Counted from the first letter of the stretch, positions 33,801 through 45,542 are shown. The stretch: DNA of 64,000 nucleotides from Telopea speciosissima (GCF_018873765.1 NC_057925.1:17557568-17621567); one strand, 5' to 3'. The notes: generated by a model not told the origin, from the letters alone. Numbers and translations: made by a program.

Positions 33801-34444
33801 ATAGGCACTGTTATCCCTATCAATCGAGTGATGTTACCGATTGTTTAATCTCTTATTTGAATTGGTCTAATAAATCTGATCTTGTTCCAGTGATCCAAGT
33901 TTTAGGTTATTCTACTTATCTGATTTCAATTATTTTTGTCTGTTTCTTGGATCTTGTTAAGGTTGTAATATTCCAAAGTTTATTAGATTTCTCCAATTGG
34001 AGTATATAAAGAGATTACATAGAATGAGAGAGCTCACTGGATTTACAAGGAAAGATTACATGAGATATTGGGTTACCATATCCTAAGGATATTTTGAATA
34101 TTTCTTGCAATATTTGGTAGAGATCCATATCACATGTGACAATATTCAATTGTACATGTGAAAAATGTGAGAGGGGAGAATGGGGAGAATATACACTCAA
34201 TAGATCTCAAACTGAGAGATTACTATTTTTTTTTTTTTAAATTACTTTGAATCTAACTTTCAAATCTTAAAGTTTGGGTTGAATTCGAGAGGTTTCAGTT
34301 TTCGATCAATTTTGGGGTTATCTGTCTGAGTTGGGTTTGTCTTGAGATCTGGAAGGTTATCTTTCAACTCTCCATCAATCAGAGGATGGAATTCATATTG
34401 GCCCTCTAATACAAATTTTAAGATACAAATACTTGGCTTAGAAA
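30820..34444. other. Intergenic, no supported gene
   Basis: A 3.6-kb AT-rich stretch. At 31130-31300 there is a possible decayed MITE (GATCACTGCTAGGCTGCATG at the left, AGGGATCTTTTTCCC at the right), without TSD. At 33060-33072 there is a poly(A) run. Near 33980-34200 a TATATAAAGAG and ATATTTGG-type stretch recalls copia LTRs but has no partner. No gene recognised. Confidence 0.55.
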
Positions 34445-34742
34445 TTAAAAAACCTTTGACTTTGGGATAGGATCAAACTTGTTCTTCTTTTCTTTGAACA
34501 ATTCCCATTTCAGGCCAAAACGATTCATCCACTCTTCCTTGGTTCTATAATTGGGAAGATATTGCTTCAGCTTAATGATAGCCTCTTCACAAAACTCCCG
34601 TAATTTCCTGTTCTGGTCCTCCAACTCTAAACTATGATTTCCCTGCAATCATAATGTGTCATCCCACTTGGACTACTTGATAGTCCAACAGAGTAAAAGA
34701 TATCTTCATCTGGTGTAACTGCCGACATCTTATCATCCCAGC
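34445..34742 (-). pseudogene. Gene fragment, unidentified
   Basis: The minus strand starts at an acceptor-like TTTGCAG near 34743. It reads WDDKMSAVTPDEDIFYSV, then after a frame change at about 34648 reads LELEDQNRKLREFCEEA, then IIKLKQYLPNYRTKEEW, and ends at 34445. The charged, helical composition looks like real coding sequence rather than chance, and the ATTGCAG at the frame change looks like an intron end. I do not recognise the family. There is no complete gene around it. Confidence 0.4.
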
Positions 34743-34749
34743 TGCAAAT

Positions 34750-35260
34750 GCAAATAAATTTTGACTCATCAGTTCAGAACAAAACGAAGTCATTATATTC
34801 ACTAGTTCTTCAATCTTCAGTAATTTTCCACTACTCCTTTGCTTTTAATCGTGGGATAGACAAGGATGGGTCCACTGGCGTTCGGCCTTTGTGGAAGGAT
34901 GCCCTTGTTATAGGTTCAAACTTCATTAAAAATCCAAGCAGCTGGACTGGTTTGGCCTCTGTTTTCTTTTCTTAATTTTTGCAATCTTGGGCTTCTTTTT
35001 TGTTTTTTTGCTCCCTCCCTTTGTGATATCCATTACTGCTGGAGTGGGTTTGGTTTCGACAACTATGGTTGTGTTAGTAGAGTGAATATGAGCATCACTA
35101 CAGGTCTAGTGATATTGGATGAAACCGTTGCCAGCCTTAGAGGGCCATAATTTTCATATTTGAGGGTTTTAGATTCTTAAATAATGTACTTACATTCTGC
35201 TGTACTAGTGGTAGCTATAGATTGCACTTCATTTAATGATTAAACCATGTAGGATCCTTT
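34750..35260. other. No gene seen
   Basis: T-rich sequence. A short frame at 34748-34975 shows no domain. Confidence 0.5.
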
Positions 35261-35264
35261 TGGA

Positions 35265-35445
35265 TTCCTTTAAAAGTAGTCCTAGAATTTCAGAAGATCT
35301 GCAATCTGTATGTCGTATTGCAGTTATTCTCATTTTTTTTTTAAATTCTCAGCGACTACGCTCGGAATATTCCTTTAAAAGTAGTCCTAGAATTTCAGAA
35401 GATCTGTAATTTGTATGTCGTATCGCAGTTTTTCTCATTTTTTTA
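35265..35445. repeat. Tandem duplication, two ~75-bp copies
   Basis: CTTTAAAAGTAGTCCTAGAA followed by TTTCAGAAGATCTG, and later GTATGTCGTATYGCAG, occurs twice about 104 bp apart (from about 35265 and 35369). Non-coding. Confidence 0.85.
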
Positions 35446-35525
35446 CATTCTCGTGGCTTCTTTATTGTTGATTGATAAGTGTTTAAAAATAATTGATTCT
35501 CATGTGCTCTTTGTGTTCGAACTAA

Positions 35526-35695
35526 CTCCTCTCAGGTTCCCTCCCGTCAAGTTCGTGGGTTCCTCTCATAGGGGACTAGAAATGACGATCTCACCCCCTG
35601 CCCAAACACATTGCCCGGGTGGGGTGAGGTCGTCATTTCCGCCTTCCCTATGAGAGGAACCTACGAATCTGACCGGGCAAGGAACCTGAGAGGAG
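35526..35695. mobile_element. Foldback MITE, 170 bp
   Basis: The left arm CTCCTCTCAGGTTCC... pairs with ...GGAACCTGAGAGGAG over about 50 bp, including GGTTCCTCTCATAGGG. The loop region is GC-rich (ATTGCCCGGGTGGGG). No ORF; TSD not resolved. Confidence 0.8.
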
Positions 35696-35699
35696 AAAT

Positions 35700-36335
35700 A
35701 TTCCTTTGCGCTTGCTTCTGTTTCATGGCTTGGCAAATAAAGATAATAAAGTTGAAACTTTTGGGATGGTATTTGTTTGACAAGTGTATGTTTGCTTTTC
35801 TCCATTTTTGTTTTGTTTTCTGTAATGCAAGGATTTTTTTAAATTTTATTATTAAATTTGCTCTTATTATGTTTTTAGTTCTATCCTTTCAAATGTCTAT
35901 TTCTCACTACCCTATTTCAACAGGACAAGGAAAGGGTATGGGGAACTGGTCCGAACTTTGTAATGATATTTTAAGACTGAAAAGAAATATGGAGGTTGGA
36001 GCACACCATTTAGTATAGTTGTATTAACTGGAAACTGTTGAAGGTCTGGCATTGGTGGAATCATCTCCCTTATGCAAACTGGAGTTTCACTAAACTATAA
36101 TAGAAGTCACAGAAATTATCGATGTCTCTCCTCTGGTCTCTAATGCATGCTTACAAGGGATTCCTGAAATGCTCCAAACTCCACAATCGCAATATCTAGT
36201 GCTCAAGTTGACTGCAAATCTTGTCATTCCATCATTGACACTTGAAAATATATTGCTGAAAGCATGTATAAGTCCCTACAAAAGACAAAGATATAAAAAA
36301 ATTTAGACTATGTATTATTCATCTGTGCATGTAAT
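35700..36335. other. No gene seen
   Basis: The open frame at 35611-36018 starts inside the foldback element and shows no domain. Nothing else recognised. Confidence 0.5.
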
Positions 36336-36339
36336 GTAA

Positions 36340-37830
36340 GATTAAATATAAAAAGGAAATAGATGTTTTGAAAAACATACATTCTGCTTGTCTATCATAG
36401 ATGTTAAGTTCATGTAATCCACAGCACTCTGAAGTGCATCGGCTAGACTGTGCAGGAAAAACCCCCAAATTGTTGTGTTATTCACTTCAATAATAACAAA
36501 TGCAAGAGGAAACAAGCAATTATTCCCATGAAGGGAAACAACAAAAAACACTATTTACCATATCTACCCTTAAGATGACATCCATCTAGACCTATAAAAG
36601 GTCTATATCCATTCAAAAACCCCTTCTTACAAACATCCAAACAAACAAATTATCTCTGGAAAGTTGGTTTTTTTACTAAAGTCATGCCTTACCTCTGTAT
36701 ACAACAAAACTATTGAATCGGGATTTTTATTCAGAAGCAGCTCACAATATGTTGGCAATTTGGCATAAGCAGCTATATGGTTGCCTGAATGCTCTCTCTT
36801 GACAATTAGTTCTGCTTAGTAACACTGTAACTAATGTACTACAACTCCATATTGTTCTTGTATGAATGTAATCATACTCTTAATACTCATGTCAAGCTCT
36901 TCCCTAAGCCTGACAGAAAGTACTGTTGTTATCCAAGGAGATGTTGCATTGGAGTTTTTTGATATGGTTGCACATGTATGAACTGGTCCTATTGACTGGA
37001 TTATGAAAGTCACACAATCACCAGTAAGTGATGCATGTACCCTCCATGGGCACCCATCCGAAGCACATATGGTTGTGACCCTCTTCCTCTCATTTTTTAA
37101 TCTCAAAATATCAAAGCCTCCTTAAAATTGGTTGCTCGATCAACATTACCTATCTCCTCATCTAGCATGTTCCACTCATCCAAGTTCTCATCCAATTCCT
37201 CATCTACATTCAAACCTTCATTTCCTTCATTAGTGAGTGCTTCCTCATCATTATAGTCATTTGATGTATCATCATCTGAATTGTCATTTTCATGCTCTCC
37301 ACTATATTCATATTCAATGTCATCATCATCATACCCAAAATTAGTTTCTTCATCAGCGGTGTTGCTAGCTGGCATAAATGAATCTGATATCATCCTCTCA
37401 TCAATAACCCTATCAGAAGCCCTACCACCATAATTACCACCACTCCTTCTAATAGGGTGTTTCCCATCCCTACTAGATCCAACGGTACCCCTTGTACTAT
37501 TCTCACTTGTTCTTGGAACCACTTCACCTAGAAATCCATTAATTACATATATTCATGTAGGGCTTGTGCCTACTTGCATATCATATACAAAAAATCTGAC
37601 TACATCCACTTCCTTACATAATCTAAACATTGTCAATATATTCCAGTCAGAAGCAATGTCCATATCTTCTGTGCCATCTGATAATATACATTTAATAGAA
37701 AATTTTACATCATATCCAACCGGTGCATCATCCTTGACAACTGTGTTGTACATATCTGACACCATATCCAGGTACCCATACTTGTTTGGGTTTACTAACT
37801 TTTCACTTGTTCTCCCTTCATAATAATATA
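36340..37830 (-). pseudogene. Mutator-like (MuDR/MULE) transposase, broken
   Basis: Minus-strand pieces in family order. 37765-37553 resembles the MULE N-terminal domain (DAPVGYDVKFSIKCIL, then WNILTMFRLCKEVDVVRFFV). 37522-37103 is an acidic linker rich in D/E/N. 37106-36831 is the MuDR DNA-binding block (CPWRVHASLTG, then GPVHTC). 36551-36342 is the start of the transposase core (GNNCLFPLAFVIIEV, then WGFFLHSLADAL, which usually reads W.WFL). The catalytic C-terminal part and SWIM finger are not visible, and frames are shifted between blocks. Terminal inverted repeats were not found. Confidence 0.8.
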
Positions 37831-37839
37831 TTAACTTTG

Positions 37840-39975
37840 TCCATTATGCTTGACTCATTTCTTTTACCTTGAAACAGTATGCAAAAAGAAACAAAGAAAA
37901 GATAAACAGAATAGCAGACATGTGATTTGTGATCTAACAATAAATTTCAAATAATATCTAACCTGCCAAGTTTGATTTCAAGTCATGGGCCTTAATTCAT
38001 TGATAATGCCAAACCACCAGAATACTGTGCATACTAGTTGATACAAAGTTATTCTCAAATTTCAGATACTCAAGCTGTTCTGAGAAAATGCACAGTGATA
38101 ACTATGAGTTTATTTAAGAGAAAATCTCATTGCATCTTGTGGTTTCTTCAAACTGTTTTGGTTTTTCAATATAGAATTAACATACTTAATCAAATGTTTT
38201 GTACTCTTTATAGGTCCATTCTCTACTAGCAAGAATTAAATTTGAGAAATTTTTGATGTACCAGATGTCCATTTCTTAGTGCATATGAGTATCTAATCTG
38301 GTCAAAGGGGGAGATCTGAATAATAATATACAAAAAAATACTGCTGTTTTCCTATTCCATCCCCTCCCTTTTTTATTTTTCTATTTTCTGGAGTTAAATG
38401 GTGAAGCAAGTAACTTGGACTCATCATATGCTTCTTCATCAAATTTCCATGGACCATGATACTACCTCCCAGACTCGTAGGTTTTTGCCTGCATGATGTC
38501 TTTATAAAAATTCCTAACTCTAGATCAGTTTAAATGAAAGGTCTTCTAGCTGGCTAGCAGGTGTTACCTTTTAATGTACACACTGTATCTCTATGTGAGC
38601 CCTTTGTTTCTTTTGGGTATGAGAATTAGGATGAGAGGAAAGGCTGACGTTAACACTATATATTGTCATTTGATGTGGATACACCATAGATTGTTACCAT
38701 CTTCAGGTCTTTGATAGCTCATAAAAGGCTTCGTAGCCAGCATTATACCCACAAGTTCTTCTTTAAATTCTGACATAAAGCCCACTTAATTGAGCTTAAA
38801 AAACTCCAACATGCATCACCCTGTTGTGGTCCAAGAAGAAAAATCTGTTGTCATTTGCTATCCACTTGACAATTGGAAAGTTCTTTAAGAAAAATTTTGC
38901 TTGGTTGGAGGGTACAACTTTGCCCTTTTGACCATTTAATCATTCAAACAACAGGTTGCCTTTCCATGATAAAAATCTGTTGTCACTTGCTATCCACTTG
39001 CAAGTGTTGTATCCTTTTTTCAAAGAAATTGAACTATTTAAAGATTCGGATTTAGCCAAAGATAAGAACAATAAGCAAGAACCAGTAAAAGTAGCATTAA
39101 CCATCAAAAGTTCTTATGATCCGGCAGTGTCTATGCCCCATAAGCAGAAGGCAGAAGAGATGGTCCAATTGGCAGCTAAAAGAAAATCAAGGAAATAGTA
39201 GATATAATGCTAGCCCAAGCTCAACAACTCATTAACACATTCAAGCATCCATTAAGACCAATTGACATTCTTTCCCACCACAATGTTCCTTCTAACAAGG
39301 TGAAAAATTACCTCTTATGAATGTTGTATACGGATAAAAAAGAAGGTGAAACGAATAGGTTACTGATTTGGCTTGAATGTCTTATGGACTTCACCAATTC
39401 TCAAGCTTGAATGTCTGAGAATTCATACCTATTCAAAACCCTAGATATTAGAATCTTTTGATGTAGATTAAAAGAATAGAAAGATTGAAGCGAGGAAAAC
39501 ATAGCGATCTTGGTGTTCTTCCTTCTTCTGCCTTCAGAGCATGGAAATGGGTGCAAATATGACGTCAATTGCCTGGAGAAGTTCCCTGTTCTTGCATCTT
39601 CCTCCTTCAACCCAAAGAAAACGTTGAAAGAGAGAATGGTGTGCCCAGTGAAAACTGTGGTGTTTGTTTTTGGGTAAATTTGGGGTTTTACCCCTAAGGG
39701 TATTATAGTAAGTTCACCCTAAATTTTGCCATTATAAAAGAATTACAGAGACTTAATTGCACAGACCTAACAGAGTGCACTAAGTCGAAATAAAATCATA
39801 CAGTAAGGGGTGTCTGTGATATTTTTCCAAAGTTTGGGGTGTCCGTGAAATTTTCCCAAATTCTTATTTATTAGTCAAGTATAAAATTTGTCGTTCCATG
39901 TAAAACTAAAATGATTGATTGTTGTTGATATATATACATACTTAGAACTTTTGATAAACAATGTGATGATGGAAT
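37840..39975. other. Intergenic, no supported gene
   Basis: AT-rich. The frame at 38956-39198 is charged at its end but matches nothing I recognise. A 28-bp sequence (core GCTATCCACTTG) is repeated near 38855 and 38990. A decayed non-coding repeat lies near 39700-39860. Confidence 0.5.
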
Positions 39976-39980
39976 AATAA

Positions 39981-40838
39981 AACAGCCACATTAGAAGACA
40001 CGGATCGGGAGAGTTAAACACATGAACACAAGAAGAAAGACATCGCAATAGGTTTAACGTGACTCTTCAAGGACACGGGATAATTGCAACTCTTCAAGGA
40101 TGCAATGTAACTTTCCAGGGTTACGGGGAGAACATTTCAAGGTTCAAAATACTCAACAAAGTAAAATTTTCATTAATCAATCCTTCACCATCTTAATGAG
40201 CATACTCTTACATTTATAAGAAACCAAAATAAAACCTAATTCTAATCTCTAAGCTTACTAAATCCTACGGCTAATATTAATTGCAAATTACATTATAAAA
40301 TAAGTAAATACCAAAGTAAATCCTAAACTCTTTGATAATTAATAAATGCTAAAATTAACAAAAATTAAATTAAGAAAGGGAGCTATAAAAACTGTCCATC
40401 CTTGAGTGCCCCAAACCAACGATTTTACCAAGCATGTTTTCTCCACAAAATCTTCTAACATTTATGTACTCTTCATAAAAACGTCTCATTCTACCTCTCT
40501 CTTTAAAACTGTGAATATGGGGCTGAGGTCTTCATAAATCCATTATATTAGGTGTCCTTTAATGTGCTTCAATATTGATCTCACTCCTTAAAAATAGGGG
40601 AAGAAAGCAAACCGTGGAACTCTTGCCTTGCCTCTAAATCCTCTTGGTAAATCTTCATCAATCTCCTTTGCTATTAAATAGGAAATATCCTCTTAAATTT
40701 ATTTCCTACAAAATACGAAAATAACAATATCTCCTAAACATTATCTTCCTAAAAAAAATAGGAAAGTGGCCGATTGTGTTCACACTTTTAGAAACCGAAT
40801 TGTGGCTAATGTGGCAATGCCGAACAGGGCCTGCATTA
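39981..40838 (-). repeat. 3' LTR of the 39981-42301 element
   Basis: Aligns with 41439-42301 throughout (for example GAAGACACGGATCGGGAGAG, and GGCAATGCCGAACAGGGCCT at the other end). Confidence 0.9.
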
Positions 40839-41213
40839 TTCCCTCTAGGTTGAAAAAGAGTTCATCTTCAAACTCTTGTTCCAATCAATGGTGTTTGTCG
40901 TCCACCCGGAGCAAACGAAAATAATTTGAAATGTAATTGGTGTCGTTGATCGTACAAAGATACTCGCACATCTTAGGCATGGACAAAATTGGAACATAAA
41001 TGTGATTCTATTTTCTCACATCAGATTTGTCGAACAAAACTTAATCTGAAGATGAAACCAAATTTGGTTTATTTCCATTATTGACGACTTGAAGAAATTG
41101 ACATTCAAATGCCAATGTCGTCTCCTCCAAAAATGGGTCAAAATATGCACTAATAGTGCTAATGCATTGGATAACTTGACTATGCACTTTTAGGTAATAT
41201 GAGATGAGTGTGG

Positions 41214-41400
41214 CTACCTCATCATGATACGAGTAGCAATCTTGTCGTACTCATCCTGGTACTCGTTGAAAATCGGGAGTTTACTCAAATCAACCTGAAC
41301 AAAAATTCGCTCGTCAGCAACATCATTCATCATTGTCTGAATTTCATCTCTTGCCTCCACAGGAGCTGTATGATCACCTCTCTGCCTGGGCGTCATCACA
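41214..41400 (-). pseudogene. Short gag-like start of the non-autonomous element
   Basis: Starting near the primer site, the minus strand gives MTPRQRGDHTAPVEAR, then IFVQVDLSKLPIFNEY, and ends at 41214. The same opening pattern (RGDHT.PVE...F.VQVD.SK..IF..Y) occurs at 20323 and 22304, so this is a conserved opening of one retroelement group, probably truncated gag. Confidence 0.7.
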
Positions 41401-41420
41401 ACTTCTCGCCCTCCTCCAAG

Positions 41421-41432
41421 GCTCTGATACCA
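41421..41432 (-). other. Primer-binding site
   Basis: Minus strand TGGTATCAGAGC, separated by six bases from the 5' LTR. Confidence 0.9.
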
Positions 41433-41438
41433 AAATAA

Positions 41439-42301
41439 TGCAGCCCCGTTAGAAGACACGGATCGGGAGAGTCAAACACATGAACAAAAGAAGAAAGACA
41501 TCGAAATGGGTTTAACGTGACTCTTCCAGGACATGGAAAAATTGCAACTCTTCAAGGATGCAACGTAACTTTCCAGGGTTATGGGGAGACCACTTCAAGG
41601 TTCAAAATACTCAATAAAGTAAAATTTTCATTAATCAATCCTTCATCATCTCAATGAGCATAACTCTTACATTTATAAAAACCAAAATAAAACTAATTCT
41701 AATCTCTAAGCCTACTAAATCCTATGGATAATATTAATTGCAAGTTACATCATAAAATAATTAAATAATTAAATACCAAACTAAATCCTAAACTCTTTGA
41801 TAATTAATAAATACTAAAATTAAAAAAAAATTAAATTAAGAAAGGGAGCTATAAAAACTGTCCAGCCTTGAGTGCTCCAAACCAACGATTTTACCAAGCA
41901 TGTTTTCTCGACAAAATCTTCTAACATTTATGGACTCTTCATAAAAACTTCTCATTCTACCTCTCTTTAAAACCGTGAATATGGGGCTGAGGTCTTCAGA
42001 AATCCGTTATACTAGGTGTCCTTTAATGTGCTTCAATATTGACCTCACTCCTTAAAAATAGGGGAAGAAAGGGAACCGTGGAACTCTTGCCTTGCCTCTA
42101 AATGCTCTTGGCAAGTCGTCATCAATCTCCTTTGCTATTAAATAGGGAATATCCTCTTAAATTGATTTCCTACAAATAGGAAAGTAGCAATATCTCCTAA
42201 ACATTATCTTCCTCAAAAAAAGAGGAAAGTGGCCGATTATGTTCACACTTTTAGAAATCAAATTGTGGCTGATGTGGCAATGCCGAACAGGGCCTACATC
42301 A
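41439..42301 (-). repeat. 5' LTR of the 39981-42301 element
   Basis: 863 bp, minus strand TGATGTAGGCCC...GGGGCTGCA. Confidence 0.9.
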
Positions 42302-42366
42302 AATAAGATGCAACCTACTTATATGATATCATTTATTAGCTTCCAAACTATGATAGTTATGATTAT

Positions 42367-43630
42367 GTGCCCGCTTGATAACCTTACCAGAAACTGTTTC
42401 TGGTGTTTTTCCATTCTGAGAAACGGAAAAACACCTAAAAAGTGCTTGATAAACAGTGTTCCATAGAAATTTTTCTTGGGTGGATAAATCAAAATTTCTG
42501 CTCCCTAGAAAACTTTTGACAGAACATGTCCAACATGTTCTGTCGTTTCTCAGCACAATTTTACACAAGTTGTTCCCGATAAAAGACCAATCTAATCTAA
42601 CCACTCTATAAACAACTCTCTCACAAAGCTCGTCTTCTTCAGTTCAGTGAAAACCCTAACGGCGGAGATCTCGGTAATTATCAGGTAAAATGATGAATCT
42701 CTCTCGCTCTCTCGCTCCTCTCTCAAGCGGACGGCGGACCTTATTCAATAGTTGTTTTTGAAAATCTTTTGCTATTTTGTCTATTTCTCAAGATTTTCAA
42801 TCCAATCTTCATTGAATTGTAGCGATATTCGCAGCAGCAAGTTTTGAGAAGATACAAAGAAGCTTGTAGTATTTATTCATGGCGGAAATCATCCATATTC
42901 TCAAATTATTTTCTATATATTAGTTAATTTCTCCAATTTTTATTCACATTCTCCATTCCAAATTGTTCTTTTAGCTCTTTCGAAGGTTTCCCTGAGATCT
43001 CTGTTTGATTTTCTTTTGATTTCCATTTATTACAGAAAATTATCCCAATCTCAATTGACAACTCACTTTCATTGAAATTTTCTTTTCTGCTACACACAAA
43101 TAATCCAAAAATCATTCTCAAAATTCCCAATTTACTTAATTTTGCTTGGGAAATCCTCTCATTATAAATCTTTGAGAAGGATTTCATTTTGTTCTTCTCT
43201 GTTTCCAGAGTTTGAAATCGACATTCAAGAGAGAGAAGAGAGGCAATCGATAATGAATAGAACGGCCAGAGCATCATCAGCACAACCGATATTACAAAGA
43301 CCACCAGGTTACAGAGATCCAAACGCACCGATCTCCACAGCCCCAAAACCACAAATCCAAAAACCGCCTCCTCTTCCATCATCATTCCACACGGGGGGAC
43401 GAAAATGCTGTGGTTGCTACTGCTGCTGTTGTTGCTTCCTCTTCATCTTCTTACTCATTCTCTCTCACTCTCTCGCTCTCTTGTTTCCAGAACAAGTTTA
43501 CCAAGCGGGTAAAAAACGGTTTCTCAACAAAGAAAATGAAAAAAACTGTGCTGGGAAAGAAAAAACTGTTCTGGTGTTTCCCAGCACAGTTCCAGAACAG
43601 AAACACCTAGTAAGGTTATCAAGCGGGCCC
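42367..43630 (+). mobile_element. TIR element carrying captured host gene sequence (Pack-type)
   Basis: Terminal inverted repeats share GCCCGCTTGATAACCTTAC at both ends (left from 42369; right complement ending near 43629), with weaker complementarity further in (CTGTTTCTGG / CAGAACAG words). About 1.26 kb. The interior is not a transposase. It carries what looks like a promoter, a 5'UTR with an intron, and the first coding exon of a LEA2/NHL gene. TSD not settled; flanks are similar (TTATGATTAT and TATGTTATTATG) but not identical. Confidence 0.75.
42685..43208 (+). other. Probable intron in captured 5'UTR
   Basis: Donor AG|GTAAAA at 42685 and acceptor TTGTTCTTCTCTGTTTCCAG ending 43208 enclose AT-rich sequence without coding frame. 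Upstream, CTATAAAC near 42604 could be the TATA box, and the CT-rich region after it the leader. Splice sites were judged by eye. Confidence 0.5.
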
Positions 43631-43660
43631 TATGTTATTATGTTTTTGCTGCGACTCTGA
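43254..43660 (+). pseudogene. Truncated LEA2/NHL (NDR1/HIN1-like) first-exon copy
   Basis: ATG at 43254 opens a 135-codon frame. Residues 1-45 are a proline-rich cytosolic tail with ILQRPPGYRDPNAPIS and KPPPLPSSF. Then come a cysteine-rich patch (RKCCGCYCCCCC) and a hydrophobic segment (FLFIFLLIL), the layout of plant LEA2/NHL-type membrane-anchored glycoproteins. The extracellular LEA2 domain is missing. After about residue 70 the frame runs into the element's right inverted-repeat region and stops at 43660, outside the element. It could make a short cytosolic-tail-plus-anchor peptide if transcribed; that is inference. Confidence 0.65.
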
Positions 43661-43765
43661 TTATATTTTACCATTGGGTTGTTGTTCCTGGCATTGCAAA
43701 GTGTAGATCTTCGTGTTAGTGTAAAATACAAGGGGTATTATATGCACACTGCCTAGTCTTAGGGA

Positions 43766-45520
43766 GTGGGGTGTGACAGGATCAGGTCTTCAATTTCTCT
43801 CCTTAGTTGCTTGCACTCCTCAGTATCATGCCCAGTGTCCTTATGGAACCTACAGTTTTTCTTCTGGTTCCTCTCTTTAGGCTTAGAGGACATCGGTTTT
43901 GGTCATTGTAGAAAACCACAATCATGTATCTACATCAGGATGTCAGTCCTTGTGGTGTTCAAGCGGGTGTATTCGGGGCTTTTGGCCCGCTCTTGGTGCC
44001 GATCGGACTTCTGTCACTTCTCTCCCCCCCTCTCTTTCTTGTCATCCTTGTCTTAGGTGGACCTCTTCTTCTCCTGACCTTTGTGGTCGGCTGCTTTTCA
44101 GGCTTTCAGTACCTCCATCATGTTGGTGTACTGGTGACACTTCTCCAGTAGCTTAGCCATATTCTTGGTTAGTTTCAGAGCCAACGATTTGATCAGCTCC
44201 TCATCTTTGATTCCACTGTAGAGGGCATTGTAGGCCATTCCATCATCCAGATCCTTAATCTCTAAAGATTCTTGTTTAAACCTAGTGACATAATCACGGA
44301 TTGTCTCATCCGACCTCTGGTTTACTAATAGCAGGTTGGCTGTTGTCTTCTTTTGTCTCACGTTGCTCTAAAAACATACGACGAAAGCTTTCTCAAGCTC
44401 CGCAAAGCTCTTCATAGAATTCGGCTTTAACCTCAAGAACTAGGTGGTGGCTGCACCCTTTAACGATGTAGGAAAGGCTTGGCATGAGACTATGTCCAAT
44501 CCCCCATAGATCGTCAACACTGCGTTGAAGTAGTTGATATGGTTGTTCGGATCAGTCTTTCCATCATATATCTCAAAGCTCGGCAGCTTGAATCCTCTAG
44601 GAAGGGGAGCGTTCATGATGTCAGCTATGAAGGGGTGCTGCCCGGGCAATGAATGTGCTTCGGCTGCAGTCTTCTCACCAATATTCTTAAGTCTTTCATT
44701 GAGATTTCTCAGTCTTCGATCTACTCGATATACTGGTCGGTTTGGTGGAGATAGTCGCTCGGCAGATCGCCGACTACGATCCCCATTTTCTCTCCACTCA
44801 CCCGCTAGGAGCGATCCATGTCGTGAATGGCATGTGCCCCTGTAGGTCGGTCTCCGGGCTAGTTTTTGGCCTGTAAACTTTCTTCGCATGGGTCTGACGC
44901 TAGAGTTCTTTTCCTAGATCAAATAGGTAATGGCATGTGGCTCCTGCAAAAACTACTTCAAGCTCGGGTAGGTAGGTCCCCTGTTCTAACGACCGGGTTT
45001 CCTGTTGACTCGTGCTGCCTTGGTTGGGATGATCTCATTCAACTTTCGGATCTTTGTTCCACTAGTGTAAGCTATGGTGAGGGTGCCTATTGATGTAGAG
45101 CTGGTGGGGGTCCCTGTTGCTACGAGAGCACTTGCTGCTATGCCACGACCCTTATTGGATTGGCCTGCCTTAAGAAGTCCTTGAATAATGCGTTGGTTTG
45201 CAACACCTGCTGTTGTAGATCGTGGATCTGCGCGTTCGGGGCTAGTGTGTTGGGGTGAAAAGATAGAGGCAGAGTTGCTGGAAGGGGGTGTCGAAGGTGG
45301 TAGATGCTAGGCAGCAGGAAGTACAAGCTCGTTGTTCCCACCTACTACTTGCTCTTCCGCGCCAGGGTGGTGTTCAGGAAAGGTGGTCGCCCTGTTTGGA
45401 CATCCCTGAGTGTGAAAGGCACCTCGAGGGGAAGGGCGACCCACCCCATGGCGTGGTGGTGATCCTGGAGGTGTTCCAGTCATTGGTAGAGAATTGAAGT
45501 GGGCTTAAATTGGATTGATC
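43766..45520 (-). pseudogene. Tat-type Ty3/gypsy gag
   Basis: Minus strand from the LTR side. A leader part lies at 45500-44890. Then 44889-44440 has FIADIMNAPLPRGFKLPSFE, YDGKTDPNNHINYFNAVL and the AFPTSLKGAA block typical of gag in plant Tat-like gypsy elements. 44361-44098 has RSDETIRDYVTRFKQE and ALYSGIKDEEL. The residues SNVRQKKT before that connect the two. Pol is absent; the element is truncated near 43740. Frames are broken. Confidence 0.8.
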
Positions 45521-45521
45521 G

Positions 45522-45541
45522 TTCTCATAGATGGTGCCAAT
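45522..45541 (-). other. Primer-binding site of the Tat-type element
   Basis: Minus strand TTGGCACCATCTATGAGAA, a slightly mutated version of the TTGGCGCCGTCTGTGGGAA site used by many plant gypsy elements. Confidence 0.75.
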
Positions 45542-45542
45542 C

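Larger units (their letters stand above)
39981..42301 (-). mobile_element. Non-autonomous LTR retrotransposon with long LTRs
   Basis: LTRs at 39981-40838 and 41439-42301 (about 860 bp each) flank only about 600 bp. TSD AATAA at 39976-39980 and 42302-42306. The 5' LTR (right) begins TGATGTAGGCCC on the minus strand; the primer site TGGTATCAGAGC lies at 41432-41421. A purine-rich TAGAGGGAATAA precedes the 3' LTR. The outermost TG/CA at 39981 is mutated. There is a short gag-like frame and no pol. Confidence 0.9.

Noticed and set aside
38956..39198. 80-codon plus-strand frame with a lysine-rich end
   Set aside because: Looks mildly protein-like, but has no domain or splice context strong enough to call a gene.
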